Below are positions 26,501 to 38,835 of a DNA stretch of 64,000 bases, in pieces. A program made the position numbers and the translations under genes. The first letter of the stretch is position 1, and each line of letters opens with the position of its first letter. The notes under the pieces were generated by a model, which saw nothing but the letters and a program-made list of their open reading frames with translations, was not told where the DNA came from and searched no databases. The DNA comes from Henckelia pumila (lineage: Eukaryota > Streptophyta > Magnoliopsida > Lamiales > Gesneriaceae), in NCBI RefSeq assembly GCF_033568475.1, contig NW_027331831.1, positions 7,192,001-7,256,000 of the forward strand. Reading direction: 5' to 3'.

Positions 26501-29500
26501 CATGACCACCACCACTGCCAATGCCAGTACTCAAGACCTTTCCTTGACCAACGCCACCAATGCAGCCTGCACAGAGAGCAAACTCAAAATAATCGAAATT
26601 GTGGCTGATGTGATTACCGGTGTTTTTGATCGATTATAGATTGTCTCATCGCACAGAAAGTTTTCCAATTCAAAAATAGATTTCCAACTATGCCCATTAA
26701 ATATCTACATGGAAAAGCAATAAAGATGTCACAAGTTCAAGAGTTAGAATCATACCCATTCCAGATGTGCTAATGATTCCAGAGGAGGGAACCTTGATGG
26801 TTCTTGCTCTGTGGAAATGGACAACAGAACCTTCAACAATTCCTTCAACCAGGATATCCTCCACACGACAAATCTGCACGCAACCAAAATACTAAAAAAA
26901 CCTATCCCAACGGACAATATGCAATAACAAAGAAAAATAATAGGATTTGAACAATTCTTAACTGCAAAATCACAAAATTCACTATTTCCAAACAAAATAT
27001 GTGCACCTGCAGGGTAAAAGGCAGAGAAGAATTCACATTACAATCTTCAGGTGGATGAAGTAGCTCTGTGGCACAAACTTGCGACTCACAGTCTAGTTTC
27101 AGCATTCTAAACAAGAGACAAAAAAAAAAGAATTGAGTAAGGTAGACTGGCACATTTCAGTTACTGATTAAATGAAATTGAAAGCATAACTTACAAAGCG
27201 TCTCCAGATGCATTTTTCAAAGGACCACGGAGAATAGACCCAGGTCCAATCTTCATTTTAACATGAGGAAAATACAGAACCCAATTAATTCAAATAATAT
27301 TTGTTGCATGCACACCCTAAAGCTATACTTCAGTTATCAAATAAGACAAGAATAATCATTCGAGATCATGTGCAATGTTCCAGGAGCCAAAACAAAATGG
27401 AAACAATGTCTGCACAGAAAAATGTTAACAAGACAATGCACTTAAAAGCAAAATGCGCTAAAATAAACCAACAAAACCAGTTACATGTTCGTAGGAAAAA
27501 TTTCTTGTCAATTGATTCGTCAAATTAATTGATTGCTATTTCTAACTTATTTCTATAGGAAATCATGTGGAATGTTCCAGGAGCCAAAACAAATTGGAAA
27601 CAATATCTGTGCGAAAAAAATGGTAACAAGACAATGCACTTGCAAAATGCGATAAAATAAACCCACAAAACCAGTTGCATGTTCTTAGGAAAATTTATTT
27701 GTCAAATTAATTGAATATTATTTCGTACTTTTTTCTATAGGCAATGGAAATTTTTTAGTACTTTTGAGTACTCTGAATTATGGTCGCGGATGAAAAAGTC
27801 CGAACTCTAGACAGTGGTGCGTACCAACATGAAACGAAATGTAGGACGTCATAACACAAACTGAGAAACCTTGAGATAGAAAATATAACAATGTCGTGAA
27901 AACAAGGACATTGAAGAACAATTAGTACAGTGGCATAGTGGGATTCGCACCAAGCATAGAAAAATATGTGACAAACCTAATTGTCAAACGTAATGATATA
28001 CCCAGCAGTGTGCCAACATAAGAATTTCACTACGTCTAATTCTACTTATGAATTTCAGAAACATAGAGAAGTCAAAAAATGCACATGAAATTAAAATAGT
28101 TGCGTATTGGGCTGGTAGACATGAAAGTGAACAAAGTTCACTGTTGACAAAAATCAGGAGAATAGTAAAATTTATATCCAGAAACCTGCAAAGTGACACA
28201 TTATAATATGGTAAGATAAAATTACAATCTAACCACGAAAATAATGATGTTGCGTTGGACCAGACCAAATGGATTGGAAGCACAAGACCAGAAAATTTTA
28301 GAAACAGAGCAAATGAAAAATAAGAAACATCTTGTCCTATTCAAATCCAGAAACAGAATCATGAGAGAGGTACTTCGGTTTACCATTGCAATTACAAGTA
28401 GTAAAAGTATAGGGAAGAGAAACCTAGTCCTGAATAAAACCTACTTTGAGATATATCTGAGCGTGGATGTTTTAACATCAAAACAAAAGGTGAAGAAAAT
28501 ATTTTTTTACTCACATTGACGCTATAGAACAACGATAACACAAGATGTTGTGCTTCAATGCAATCTCCTGGTCCTGACAAATTCAGTAAACCTTGCCCAT
28601 GAACTCCTAAGTTCGCATTAGAATGGATGAGGGATGATTCCTGCGAAAACATTACATAACCGATAAATTACTGATAGGCAAGAAATTTTCAAACTTAAGG
28701 TAATGTGCAGCTGGTAGTTCACCTTGAGAACAATGAGATTACTAGCCTCAAGTAAAGAGGTCTCAACATTTTCATCTCCACCACCATCTATCAGCAAACT
28801 TGAGTTCCACATTAGAAACATTTTAACAGACATGCGAAGGGCACCGAAAACCTGTAAATGATGTGAAAATGAAAATATAGCGTGTTTTCCAAACTTCCAG
28901 CCTAATAAACAAACCACAACAAAAGGGAAAGAACAGGCATAAACCGAACAGAGAAGACTAAGCAGAAAAACAAACAAAAGTTATACAAAAAAACCCGGAA
29001 AAGCAAACAAAAAAGCCTATTTATGCAAATTACACAAAAAACTTAATTAAATGAGACGACTGCTACTTACTCTAATTATGGAATCACTCATCAACAGCTC
29101 TTCTGCCAACAGTTCAAACTCCGACATAGAATAATGTGCAAGCCCAAAGCTCAACCCTGCTCCAGCCAAGAGGCTGATTTGTCCTTGAACCTTATGATGA
29201 ATACACAAAGCTGATTTAGATAAGTATAACAGTAAATATATCTAGGCAAAGGTTTTAAGAACAAGTTCGGAGCATATTTTGTAAAAATAAAACCATGTGG
29301 AAAAAAAACATAATGCTGCAGAACATAAAATAAGAAAAGATATGAGACAACAATTGAAATTAGATTTGATGTGACTTAAGACAATTTATGTCTTGGATTG
29401 CCCTATTTTCCAGCTCAATGAGGGGAAGGGTATCACTGTTTGCTAGGCAACTGGCAAGTGGACCAGGTGATGCTTCCATAAATCTTTGACCTTTTACCAT

Positions 29501-31633
29501 CAGGAAACAGAAACATTACAAAAAAAAACCCCAGGATTGAAATCCCGTTGCTGTCATTTCATATGTATATATGGTTACAAATATATGTGTTCTGAATGTG
29601 CCGGAGTAGTAAGATTGCACATCCATTAGGCATCCTAGTATCTGACATAATGAGAATTAAATTTGTTTCACTAACCTGAACACGACTCCACAACAAGGGA
29701 ACAGCAGCCTTAGCATGGTTCTGGATGTAGACATTGGTCAAAAATGGTTGAGGAAAATCCATGAGCAAGGTGTCTGTATATGTTGCTTTGTAATGATTGC
29801 TGACAGTGAGGCTGCGAGGAACAGTATCATAAAATGTACCCGCAGCACCAGCATTGTCAGGACAGCCAAGACTACTTCCTCCTGCATTAATTAGGCTTGT
29901 AACTCAGTTTTCCAGTTAACTAGAAAGGCACTTTATAGACCTAATGACTAGATTGTACAAGCTAGATGCAGCTACAACCAGCAAGAACCAACCAGATGTA
30001 AGATTAAGACAGGAAACACATTTTATCAGAAACTGGGTCCTAATCTTCCTATGCATTACACAAATATTAAATTTAATCAAATGCCAGAAATCAAAAAAGC
30101 ACCAACAGTTATCACCAAACGATCAATATTCAAATATCAGTGCCATCTATTCCTTTGAGCAACCTTATCTAATCCCTGACCTTACCCAGGGAATAAAGAG
30201 CTGAAATAGAAAACAAAGCCGCTATTTTACAAGCAGCTGGCCGGGATATAGACCCCATGGAAACAATTAACCTTTTTAACTAACCCGAATCATATTGAAG
30301 ACGATAGAACATCATGCAATACAAAAAATGAAACATTTGTCAGAGAAAAAAGGATGAATTTTTTTTTAAAATAAAAACTAAAAGGATAATTCAAGGGAAA
30401 AAATATCACAGGTAATCATACCATGCACAGATATGACAGGTTCATCATGCCTACTGAATATATCAACGGACACTCTACCGCCACCACCTCCAGCAAAACC
30501 GTTACCCCCACAAGCACTTATATTACCAATTCCAATCCTGCACTTTAAAAGAATAAAATGATTACAATCCAATCAAAACTCCAATATGCAGCAACCTTCA
30601 GCTGGCTTTAGATACCTTATACTTTATCTAATACAGCTAGGTGAATGAATAACACAGTAAAGGCTGAACAATAAACTGAAATAATGGATAAAAGGGGAAA
30701 AAACACAATCCCGCGACTCTTTAACTTTAGACTATAACATAAAACTGTAACAATAGATCGGACAAAAATTTACATCTTATAAGCCTTGATGTAGATGCTA
30801 CCTCCAGACCCGCCTCCACCTTTGTTACCTCCATCTCCTCCATCTGCCAATACACTGCCATTTACCTCCAGGAGGGATTTAACCACAATCATTACCCTCC
30901 CACCTCCACCACCTCCATAGTCAACCTCCCTGCTCGTTGTCCCACCTCTACTACCATAACTCCACGGCTTCTCCAAGCTTGACCATGAATACGCATCCCC
31001 ACCCCACACATCCTCCGCGAGCTTCCTCTTATCCTGCAAACACGCCGCTCCTCTTCCCCCATGCCCCCCTCCCGCTCCATCCAACCCCTGTGGAGTCCCA
31101 CTAGTCTGAGGCGGTGGCAAACCTGCCAACCCGGTGGTATTGACAGCGGAACTGTTACCGAAACTTGCATTTCCTGCAACTAACTGAAAAGTTCCAGTGA
31201 TTATGGAAGAATTTTTGCCTAACGTGAAGTTCCCCGTGACGTTTATGGTAAGCTCGCATCCAGAGAAGGACGAACAATTGAGCGTAACATTTGGCAAAAT
31301 AGCAAAATTACCGTCCCCTTCTATGTACACATTCTTGGACAAATTCAAATCGGACACAATCTGGCAAGTCGTATCCAAAGAACCAACCCCGCCTAAATCG
31401 TACTCACATGACAAGGACGGAGGATGCGGCGGAGGAGGAGGAGGCGCCGGTGGGGTATAGTCCTGGTGAAAAAGCAGCACCTCATCCGAATCCATCTCGT
31501 TAAAACCCGAGTCCGCATCAGCAGGCGACACCAGAATCAAACTAGGGTTTTCGAACACACTGAGTAGTAGTAGCCCGAACAACACCAGCAGCGCAGGACG
31601 CGAAATCACAAAACAAAAACCGGAAACAGCCAT
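17595..31633 (-). CDS. Large glycine-rich multi-pass membrane protein (plant 'ephrin type-B receptor-like' annotation), 22 exons, frameshifted near the 3' end
   Basis: Exons: 31633-30774, 30537-30422, 29881-29676, 29190-29071, 28851-28723, 28640-28515, 27250-27195, 27106-27007, 26873-26756, 26566-26357, 25669-25351, 23839-23746, 23355-23247, 23032-22761, 22628-22501, 22368-22134, 21813-21625, 21500-21211, 19821-19632, 18567-18325, 17908-17828, 17742-17595. Order of parts: signal peptide (1-30), Pro-rich stretch, long lumenal/extracellular region with glycine blocks (GGGGGG) and N-glycosylation sites, Cys-rich segment (CPKGLYGIFC), a TM helix (WLFCLLLLGLLILLALVLSV), a cytoplasmic-type region, then C-terminal TM helices ending near DLFWQS. 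It matches the family around Arabidopsis At5g11700, whose function is unknown. Exons total 4339 nt (3n+1): one extra base at about 17880-17882 shifts the frame and brings TAA at 17858-17860, giving 1386 aa rather than about 1445. Confidence 0.9.
24690..25155. repeat. GAGCTCGAGT-rich degenerate inverted-repeat element inside an intron
   Basis: Within the 1.5-kb intron between exons 11 and 12 of the glycine-rich gene, both ends carry GAGCTCGA/TCGAGCTC-type words (ACTGAGCTCGAGAG on the left; CGAGCTCGAGTAACTCGA and CAAGTCAAGCTCGACTCAG on the right). It ends in GTGCACCCCTAATTAG, the look of a non-autonomous hAT-type terminus. The opposite terminus is not recognisable, so I cannot fix the boundaries or a TSD. 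Confidence 0.4.
27362..27740. repeat. Tandem duplication in an intron, about 197-bp period, two copies
   Basis: Copies start at 27362 and 27559 and share blocks such as TGTTCCAGGAGCCAAAACAA, ACAAGACAATGCACTT and AAAACCAGTT. Divergence is modest with small deletions in copy 2. It lies in the 1.26-kb intron between exons 6 and 7 of the glycine-rich membrane protein gene and carries no exon-like sequence. Confidence 0.75.
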
Positions 31634-32276
31634 TGGAAAACGATATGCTGAGAATAGTCATCACATCAGGCGGTAGCTACTGGATGCAGCGAATATGGAT
31701 TGCATCTGCTAAAGCACGAAATCAAAAAAAAAACCCTCAAAAACCCACCTGATAAATCAAACTCCAGTGCTTGCGACTCCAGCCCCCACTACACGTGCTT
31801 GCGTATCGCGTACATCTATGTATAGATTCGGGCTACTGCGCACGCATAAATTGGATTGGGGGTTGAATTGGGAAAGAAAAGGGCAGAGGTAGATTAAAAA
31901 AAATGGGTTGAGAGAGAAAGGGAGACACGAGATTATAGAGAGAGAAAAGAGAGTACGTAAGCGAATATGGAAACGGAAAACGTGAAGGGGGTTAGGTGGT
32001 GGGTTTTGTTTAATTTGGCGAGAGAAGGTGGTAGAAGTAGAAATGCCGCACTTTTTCTTTTCTTTTTTCTTTTTTTTACAGCAACCGTATGTGGAAATAA
32101 ATAATAACCGGGAAATCTTACGTGCTTGCTTCTTTAGGTCTCTGCCGCTCGTGCACATTCCTCCATTTATCTTTCGTATGAGTTAATGGGCCTTTGACTC
32201 ATATGGAATGGGGTCTCTTTGGGGTCAACCTTTTATGGAATAATAACCGGAAAATCTTGATCCAACTTTTTTTTTT
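31634..32276 (-). promoter_or_regulatory. 5' leader and promoter region of the glycine-rich membrane protein gene
   Basis: Read on the minus strand, the region contains long CT-rich tracts (plus-strand GAGAGAGAAAG and GAGAGAGAAAAGAGAG, 31912-31953), a pyrimidine-patch composition common in plant core promoters and leaders, then AT-rich sequence. No unambiguous TATA box was found. Several short upstream frames are present but unremarkable. Confidence 0.4.
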
Positions 32277-32299
32277 AATAAAAAATATAATTTGTTTTT

Positions 32300-33306
32300 T
32301 GGGATAATAAAATTTATTTTGATACACAAATTATTTATATTTAAAATATCAAATTGGTACATAAAATAATGAAAATAATTTAATTGATACATGATTAAGT
32401 TATAAACTAAATTTTACCTTTAATTTAAATTATTTTAAAATCCAGTATTATCATTAAATTAAAATAAATACACATTATTTTTCAAGACTATTTTATTGAT
32501 TACGATTATACACATAAATTTATATTTATTTAAATTTTATATTGTAATAAATATATCATACATATAGTGTACAAATATTAATTAATACAAATATAAATAT
32601 ATATATATATATAATATATTCAAAACTAAGATGTGCTAACAAGTGTTTATAAACATATAATAAAATAATGTTTTTTCTCTTTATATTTGTTATAATATTA
32701 TCATTTGTATTAATAAAATTACAATTCATCAATAAATCCGAATATATTGAGCTAAATATAAATTATTATATTTATAAAAATATTGTAATATTTTTATATT
32801 TAAATATTTCATAAAAAATACAATTAAAATTTATATGATTAGTCAAAAATGTCTAAACAAATTAAAAAAAATTGACAATCATAATAGTGCAAGTCGGGAC
32901 AATAAGTAAGATCCACGTAATGTTGTATAAATGCTCCGACTTCTACAGGTTACCGATGTTTTCCAATTATATATATATATATATATATATATGTCTTTTC
33001 ATTCATGATATACAAATTTCATATTGAATATTTTTTCAGATGTATGATATTAGATATTCAACTTTATTTTTATTTATTATAGTATAGTACTTATATTTTT
33101 TTATAATTTTAATCAATGTAAAAATTTGAAAGGAAAATTGTGTATTTAGATTACTTTAATAAAAATATTGAACTTAGAAGCAATTTAAGTAAAGGGAAAA
33201 ATTAATTTTTGGGTTTGATCATATACTAATTAAATTATTTTCAATAGTATTAATTTGATGTGTTATCAATAGTTCGTGTACCAAAATAATTTTTACTCTT
33301 TTTTTA
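32300..33306. mobile_element. Degenerate long-TIR element, about 1 kb, DNA-transposon-like
   Basis: The sequence at about 32308-32400 matches the reverse complement of about 33218-33306 over roughly 90 bp. Paired blocks include TGAAAATAATTTAATT (left, inside) against AATTAAATTATTTTCA (right), and ATTTTGATACAC against GTGTACCAAAAT-like ends. The interior is extremely AT-rich with a TA microsatellite at 32969-32992 and no coding capacity. Long terminal inverted repeats without ORFs suggest a MULE- or MITE-type element. No TSD was resolved. Confidence 0.5.
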
Positions 33307-33478
33307 TAATGACATGTTCAATGATGCGAAAACATGTTGAAATGATTCATCTCATGTTGATGTCAATATCGCTAGCTTGAGCCCTTGACCATATGGTTCT
33401 AAGAGGATAAAATTTCACATAATTGAGAAAAAATACAATATTATTACACATAATTAAATTTTAAATCTTACACACAAC

Positions 33479-33967
33479 TAGAGCTGTCAAACGGGCCAAC
33501 CCACGGCGGGGCGGGTCGGCCCACCAAAAACTCACATTTTGTCAAGTCGATGGCGGGCTGAAAATACTCTACCCAACCCAACCCAATGTGGGTTGCGGGT
33601 TAGGTGGGACGGCCCGCGGGTTGGCTCACGACAAATAAAAATAAATAAAAAATATTATAATTAATTATAAATATTATTTCATAAATAAATATTAATAGAA
33701 ACATATTAATAAAAATTTTAATTATTGATTTCATGTATGTAAATTTTATATAAAGTAATTAATACAAAAAAATTCACAACTTTTATTAAAAAATACATAT
33801 ATCACAATAAAAATAAATTATTAATTCCCCAGGCCAGCGGGCCAACCCGCGCGGGTCGCGGACCTTGGCGGGTTGGCCCATCTAGGCCCACCTTTTGTTG
33901 GGTTGAAAAAATTTCAACCGAACCCATTTAAATTATATGGCGGGCCTAATCCAATTTGACGGCTCTA
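33479..33967. mobile_element. Non-autonomous hAT-type MITE with 8-bp TSD
   Basis: The termini are TAGAGCTGTCAAA (33479) and the reverse complement of TAGAGCCGTCAAA (ending 33967). Flanks CACACAAC (33471-33478) and CACACAAG (33968-33975) form an 8-bp duplication with one mismatch, the size expected for hAT. The subterminal regions are GC-rich arrays of GGGTTGGCCC/GGGCCAACCC-type words around an AT-rich core, standing out against the AT-rich surroundings. There is no transposase. Confidence 0.85.
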
Positions 33968-34322
33968 CACACAAGTATAAAAAAACATATTGATTGTTTC
34001 ATATTTTAAAAAAATTAAATAATAAAATATGAGTTTCACCGTGTGGAGCCCTCCACATCCTCGCAAGCGAATAACGTCTGCTTATGATATCTCGCCCCCT
34101 GATGAAATAGATCCAGGAAGCCATTGTACACACACGATCTAGTTGAAGAAATACTAGATAATGAGAAACTGATTATGTATTTGTTTTTTGGACTACATAA
34201 CGACAATTTTTTCATCTGTTTAGTTTTATTGATGTTTATTTGGACTGAATATTGTATATATGCATAATACATAAATAATGTTATATTATTAAAATATTTG
34301 AATAACACGTGAAATAATATTG

Positions 34323-35069
34323 AATATTGAAAATACACGTTTTTCCATACGAAAATTTTATAACCATATACGCATTTGACCGTTTACAAATTTGCACAAT
34401 TGCCCAAAAACAAACATATGGTCAAATCAGTTGTCATTAACTAAATCACCCTCATTATGTTTTTACGAGTATCTTTCTTTTTTGCCCCTAAATCCAATAT
34501 TGAGTTTTATATAAGATTGTCTTTTTGAAATTTAAAACAAAATAAAAATAAAAAAACGAGAGGATTACCATGAATTTGATAATTAATATTTTTTTGGACA
34601 TTTATATAAAGTATTTACTTCATCCACTTGACAATTAATCTTCTTTTAGATATTTTTTTCATTTTGAAATAAAAATGATATCAAAAATAAATTTATAATT
34701 ATTAGCAATCACAAATTAAATAAGAATAATAATATTGACAAAATATTAATAATATAAAAAATTAAAAATAATAATGTGAAAAATGTTTGATAAATATTTT
34801 ATAATTGAATTTTTGTGAAATAATGGTTATATTATGATATTGATGTTGTATCTTAACAAAGTCTAAAAGTTATTATAATAATATGGGGATATTTTTGTAT
34901 CACATGCTTTATATTGTCAATAAAATACATATATATTCAGGTACAGGAAACGAGCGTGTCCACCAAATCACAATTAAAATGGTAAAACATGCAAATTTTA
35001 TAAAAAAAAATTAAAGGTGAATATGTCTATTAAATTTTCACATGAGAAAAAACGTGTATTTTCAATATT
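34323..35069. mobile_element. Mutator-like non-autonomous TIR element, 747 bp
   Basis: The left end AATATTGAAAATACACGTTT is mirrored at the right end as AAACGTGTATTTTCAATATT. Weaker inverted similarity continues for roughly 60 bp (for example GAAAATTTTATA against AAATTTTCAC). The interior is AT-rich and non-coding. A long TIR with no ORF suggests a MULE-derived MITE, but no 9-bp duplication is evident, so the class is tentative. Confidence 0.6.
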
Positions 35070-35737
35070 ACACATCGATGTTTGATGTAAAGAACTCGAA
35101 AAAGTTATTTTAATGTCCATGTCATTCTTTGATAAAAGGAAAAAAAAAACATAATAGGTATTCCGAGATCATGTTACTATTATTATTTAACTGTTGTCGT
35201 TGAATTATTGCTAAAATCACAATTATCATGATTATTGTTGTTTAATATTTATATGTTAATATCAATATAATACTATTGTTTGATTTTATTTTCTTTATTA
35301 TCGTAGTCCTTGACTCGTTGTATTATTTTTTTATTTACTTATATATTAATTGACTAACCAATTAATTAATATTTTATTTTAACAAATATGGACAGGAATA
35401 ATTTTATGATCAGAAGAAACAAAGGGGAGAGTGTAGCACGTGTGCACGTGGAACTCAGCCCGGGAATCCAACTATTGAACATTTGATACAGAAATCGACA
35501 CGTACGGCGCTGCAAATCCGTGAATTAACAAATAACATGACATTCACATTGTACAATTCCCTACACCATTATAATCAAGCTCCATTTATCATGCTATGTG
35601 TTGCTGATTTCATGCATTCCGTTGATCAAATGAATATTGAAAGTCATGAGTTGTATTTACATTCTCGGAATCAATGCATAACTTTTAAGACAGATTGCTT
35701 CTATGAAATAATTTTGAGTTTTTTCTTTTAGGATAGT

Positions 35738-35973
35738 ATTTGAGAGAGCTTATAAGAAGAACTTATCAGTTTTCATTAACAAAATTTAACAAAATTACAA
35801 ATTTTTGTTAAGCAAAAAAACTAATAAGTGTTTTTTATAAACTCTCTCAAACATTATAGTGTTTGAAATTACTTATAGGGAGCAATACTTTGGAGTTTTT
35901 TCTTCACAAAAGTTTGAAATTTTGTGAAGGAAAAGATCAAAACTGATTCCTATAAGCAATTCCAAACACTGCC
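35738..35973. repeat. Two adjacent foldback (inverted-repeat) units
   Basis: Unit 1 (about 35741-35850) pairs TTTGAGAGAGCTTATAA with TTATAAACTCTCTCAAA. Unit 2 (about 35859-35971) pairs AGTGTTTGAAATTACTTATA with TATAAGCAATTCCAAACACT, and inside it TTCACAAAA with TTTTGTGAA. They sit back to back about 35 bp upstream of a solo LTR. Each resembles a small MITE or a hairpin-forming sequence. Confidence 0.6.
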
Positions 35974-36005
35974 TTGTTATTGGAGGTAAACGTGAAAAGT
36001 TGACT

Positions 36006-38238
36006 TGTAACGCCCAGAATTATTTAATTTTGATTTGAGAATATTTAATTTGGGAATATTTGGAGTTTTGATTTAAATTCTAATATTCTTAAATTATTTA
36101 GGATTGAAATTGAATGAAATAAGAAATTGAGGACTGAATTGCAATTATTGATAACTTAAGGGGCCAAAGTGCAAAATCCTTATTTTGAGCTGGACACTTG
36201 TTATTCCTAAGCTTATTCACGTGTGATTCATCAACTTCTATCAGAAAATCAGAGGAAGAAAACGAGAGTGCAAGAGCAAAGAAACCAAGTTCATTCTTCA
36301 TCTTCAAATTGAGATATCTTGAGCTCCGGATATCTGATTTCGATTCTGAAAGATGTTCTGGAATCCTTGCAACGAGACCTTTGACTTGATGTAAGTTTTC
36401 TCTTAGTTCATCAGGGTTTGGGAATTCGAAATTGACAGACATCAGATTTGTGTATGAAATTATTGTTGATGAGCTTCTATCTTTTGTAAAATTGAAGTTG
36501 GGTTGAGGATTGATTGTTGTATCATGTTCTTATGATTTCCCAGCTATGATTTGATCTATATACCTGCTGATATATTGGTTTCGAAGCTTCAACAGCTGAT
36601 ATGCATGTTAGAAATGTTATAGATGTGTTCGGAATCGCCGAGTTATACCGATATGCCGTCGTCCTCATGATTTGAAGTGATTTGCTATTGTTCTTGGACT
36701 AAGAAGTGGCTGAATTATTAGCTGATGATTTCTTGCTTGTTCTGCTGTGATTTCAGTGTGTAAACAGGACATTTCAACTCATTGATCTTGACTCCGAAAT
36801 CGATACAAGAACGCACAAGGTTGGCAGCGTTTTGCTTTGACGTTTGGGTTGAAACTTGAGCAGATTTTGAGATAGGTTTGGTGGTTAACTTGTACAGATT
36901 TGGACAAGCTAAAAGACATCCTAAACATCACATTTGAAAGGTAAAAGTGGACGACTATTTGATTGGGATTATAACTCGAGATGATTTGTATCGAGTTCCC
37001 CTAAATCACATACTTATTTGCTTAGTTGCTTTTATATGCTTTTCTATGCTATGTTGAATGAGTCTTTGATATAATGAATGCTTTGATTATGATATATGTT
37101 GCATTCATCTTGAAGACTTATTCCTTGATTTTGAAATGAACGGAAATGTTTGAATAGACGATTTGAGGGATTGTATATGTATGGCCTGGGTGGTTGTTTT
37201 AGCCTAGCGTCTGATTTACAAATATGATGGCTTCAAAGTCTAGAGAAGTGAGATAAGTAGCCCCACCTCGATCGGGAGAGTCGGTGGATTAGTTATGATA
37301 TCTACTTCTCGGGATCTCAACCGACGAGATAAGAGATGAACCTTGTTTTAAAAACATGCATTGAAGTTATGTTCTTTATATCATGATCTGGATATATATT
37401 TGTTATGCATGTTTAGTTGCTTTTACTGGGAAATCTATTTCTCACCGGAGTTATCCGGCTATTGTTTTGTTGTATGTGTCATGGCAATAGGCGGAAGTGG
37501 AACCAGGCAAAAGAGAATGTGAAGAACAAGGGATGAGAAGATAGCGTGATGATCCGAGTTTAGATGAGTTCTTGTGCTGTCAATGTTAGAGTTGAGTCCA
37601 AAACCATGAGCATGTTATAGCTACTTGTTCCAAGACTTGTAGTTGATCTAGTTGTTGTCTTGTTGATGTATATAGGATTTGAGATGTATGTAAATCCTTG
37701 AGACAATATAATGTAGCTTGATCTTGAATATATAACATTGCTTCTTGCATGCTTTGTGGGCTTTTTGATTATGTTTATAAGGCCTTGTGATGATTCAATT
37801 CTATCAACTTTATCATGTGAGAATGTATGTTGGCTTATGATAGTTGAATAGGCTTTGTATGAGTTGTTATTAGATGAAAATGCATGAAGGAACTTGTTTG
37901 GACAGCAGCAACGTTTCTGGTTTTATTCTCTGGAAACTGCTCTCGCTCGATCGGTGAAATATCACGGATCGAGCGAGGCTTTGAAATCAGGAACAGAACC
38001 ATGAATATGTTGGGCTCGCTCGATCGGTGATATTCTGCGGATCGAGCGAGGCCAACATAAGTTGCACCCGAGAGTTTGAGCAAAGTGCTTGCTCGATCGG
38101 TAACTTTTTACCGATCGAGCGAGGTGCTCACTCCTTTTTTTTTTTAAAAAAAAAATTATTCATTTTGTTTAGACATTGATTATTGTCTATTCTATTTGAT
38201 GATTTGATTATTGAGAGATTAGAACTCGGGTCGTCACA
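36006..38238. mobile_element. Solo LTR (2.2 kb, LTR family A), TSD TGACT
   Basis: The unit begins TGTAACGCCC and ends GGTCGTCACA, the TG...CA limits of an LTR, and is flanked by perfect 5-bp duplications TGACT (36001-36005 and 38239-38243). No internal retroelement domains lie inside. A 2.2-kb LTR starting TGTAACGCCC is typical of plant Ty3/gypsy chromoviruses. It probably arose by recombination between the two LTRs of a full element. Three hairpin modules near its 3' end are listed separately. Orientation is taken as plus from the TGTAACGCCC end. Confidence 0.85.
37942..38123 (+). repeat. Three hairpin modules at exact 73-nt spacing within solo LTR A
   Basis: Inverted repeats lie at 37942-37978, 38015-38050 and 38088-38123. 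Each has a left arm CTCGCTCGATCGGT (CTTGCTCGATCGGT in the third) and a right arm ending GATCGAGCGAG. Starts are 73 nt apart in both intervals. Loops differ, and the inner stem changes on both sides: GGTGA pairs with TCACG in unit 1, GGTAA with TTACC in unit 3. The array lies about 115 nt before the LTR end, in what would be the R/U5 part of the transcript. Confidence 0.85.
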
Positions 38239-38243
38239 TGACT

Positions 38244-38835
38244 GATGCGATTATCATAAAAAAAAATATTCCCGGATGGTGGGTAGGAACCCGGGCAATG
38301 AACCAGCAAGCTTCCTCGTCTCCTTGAAGATGATGTCTACGCACTAGAAAACAAGAAAACTGGTAAGTGGGGAGCCGAAAGGGTTTTCGGCGTCGCCACT
38401 CCGATGCTTAAGTCAGACTAAGATATATGTAGTGGGCATAGGAATCTTGAGAAAATGAGTGTGTGTAAATATGGAAGTGTTTTTCTAAGATAATAATGAA
38501 CATACCTCCCCTAAGCCCGGAGCCCGGTATATATATATATAGCCGGCCAACTGGGTCACTCAATGATTACACAACATGGGCTTGATTGATAATCATTAAA
38601 TGTGACGGGAAAACTTTAAATATGACTAGATATTTTCCATAGTTTATGGGGAAGTCAATGTTGTTACAACGTGGTTACTGACTTTCTTTTCCGTAAGAAA
38701 ATTCGACACACGTAAAGTAGATGTGGACTCTTCTCAGGCTCCGAAAATATAAAGCCCGGGTCCTGTTGCCAAGCCGATCTATCTTATCTTTCCCGTCCTC
38801 GGGCTTCTCCCACCGACCCGGGCTATCAGACAAAC
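38244..38835. mobile_element. Left part of an older repeat (probable LTR) interrupted by the Ty3 element
   Basis: GC-richer than the spacers, with CCCGGG words, a TA-rich TATA-like run at 38527-38542 (TATATATATATATA) and LTR-like composition. It stops at the CAAAC target site (38831-38835) and appears to continue at 49568 after the Ty3 insertion. No clean TG...CA ends or TSD could be found, so its identity as an old LTR is an inference. Confidence 0.35.

Noticed and set aside
30892-31179. Alternative frame across exon 1 of the glycine-rich gene
   Set aside because: GC-rich glycine codons create long open shadows; the main frame has a signal peptide and family match.
37942-38123. CRISPR-like regular spacing of short palindromes
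   Set aside because: Only three units, inside a plant LTR with TG...CA ends and a TSD; no CRISPR biology applies.
38244-38835. A separate complete solo LTR between the two Ty3 units
   Set aside because: No paired TG...CA ends or flanking duplication could be found, so only an older-repeat remnant is claimed.
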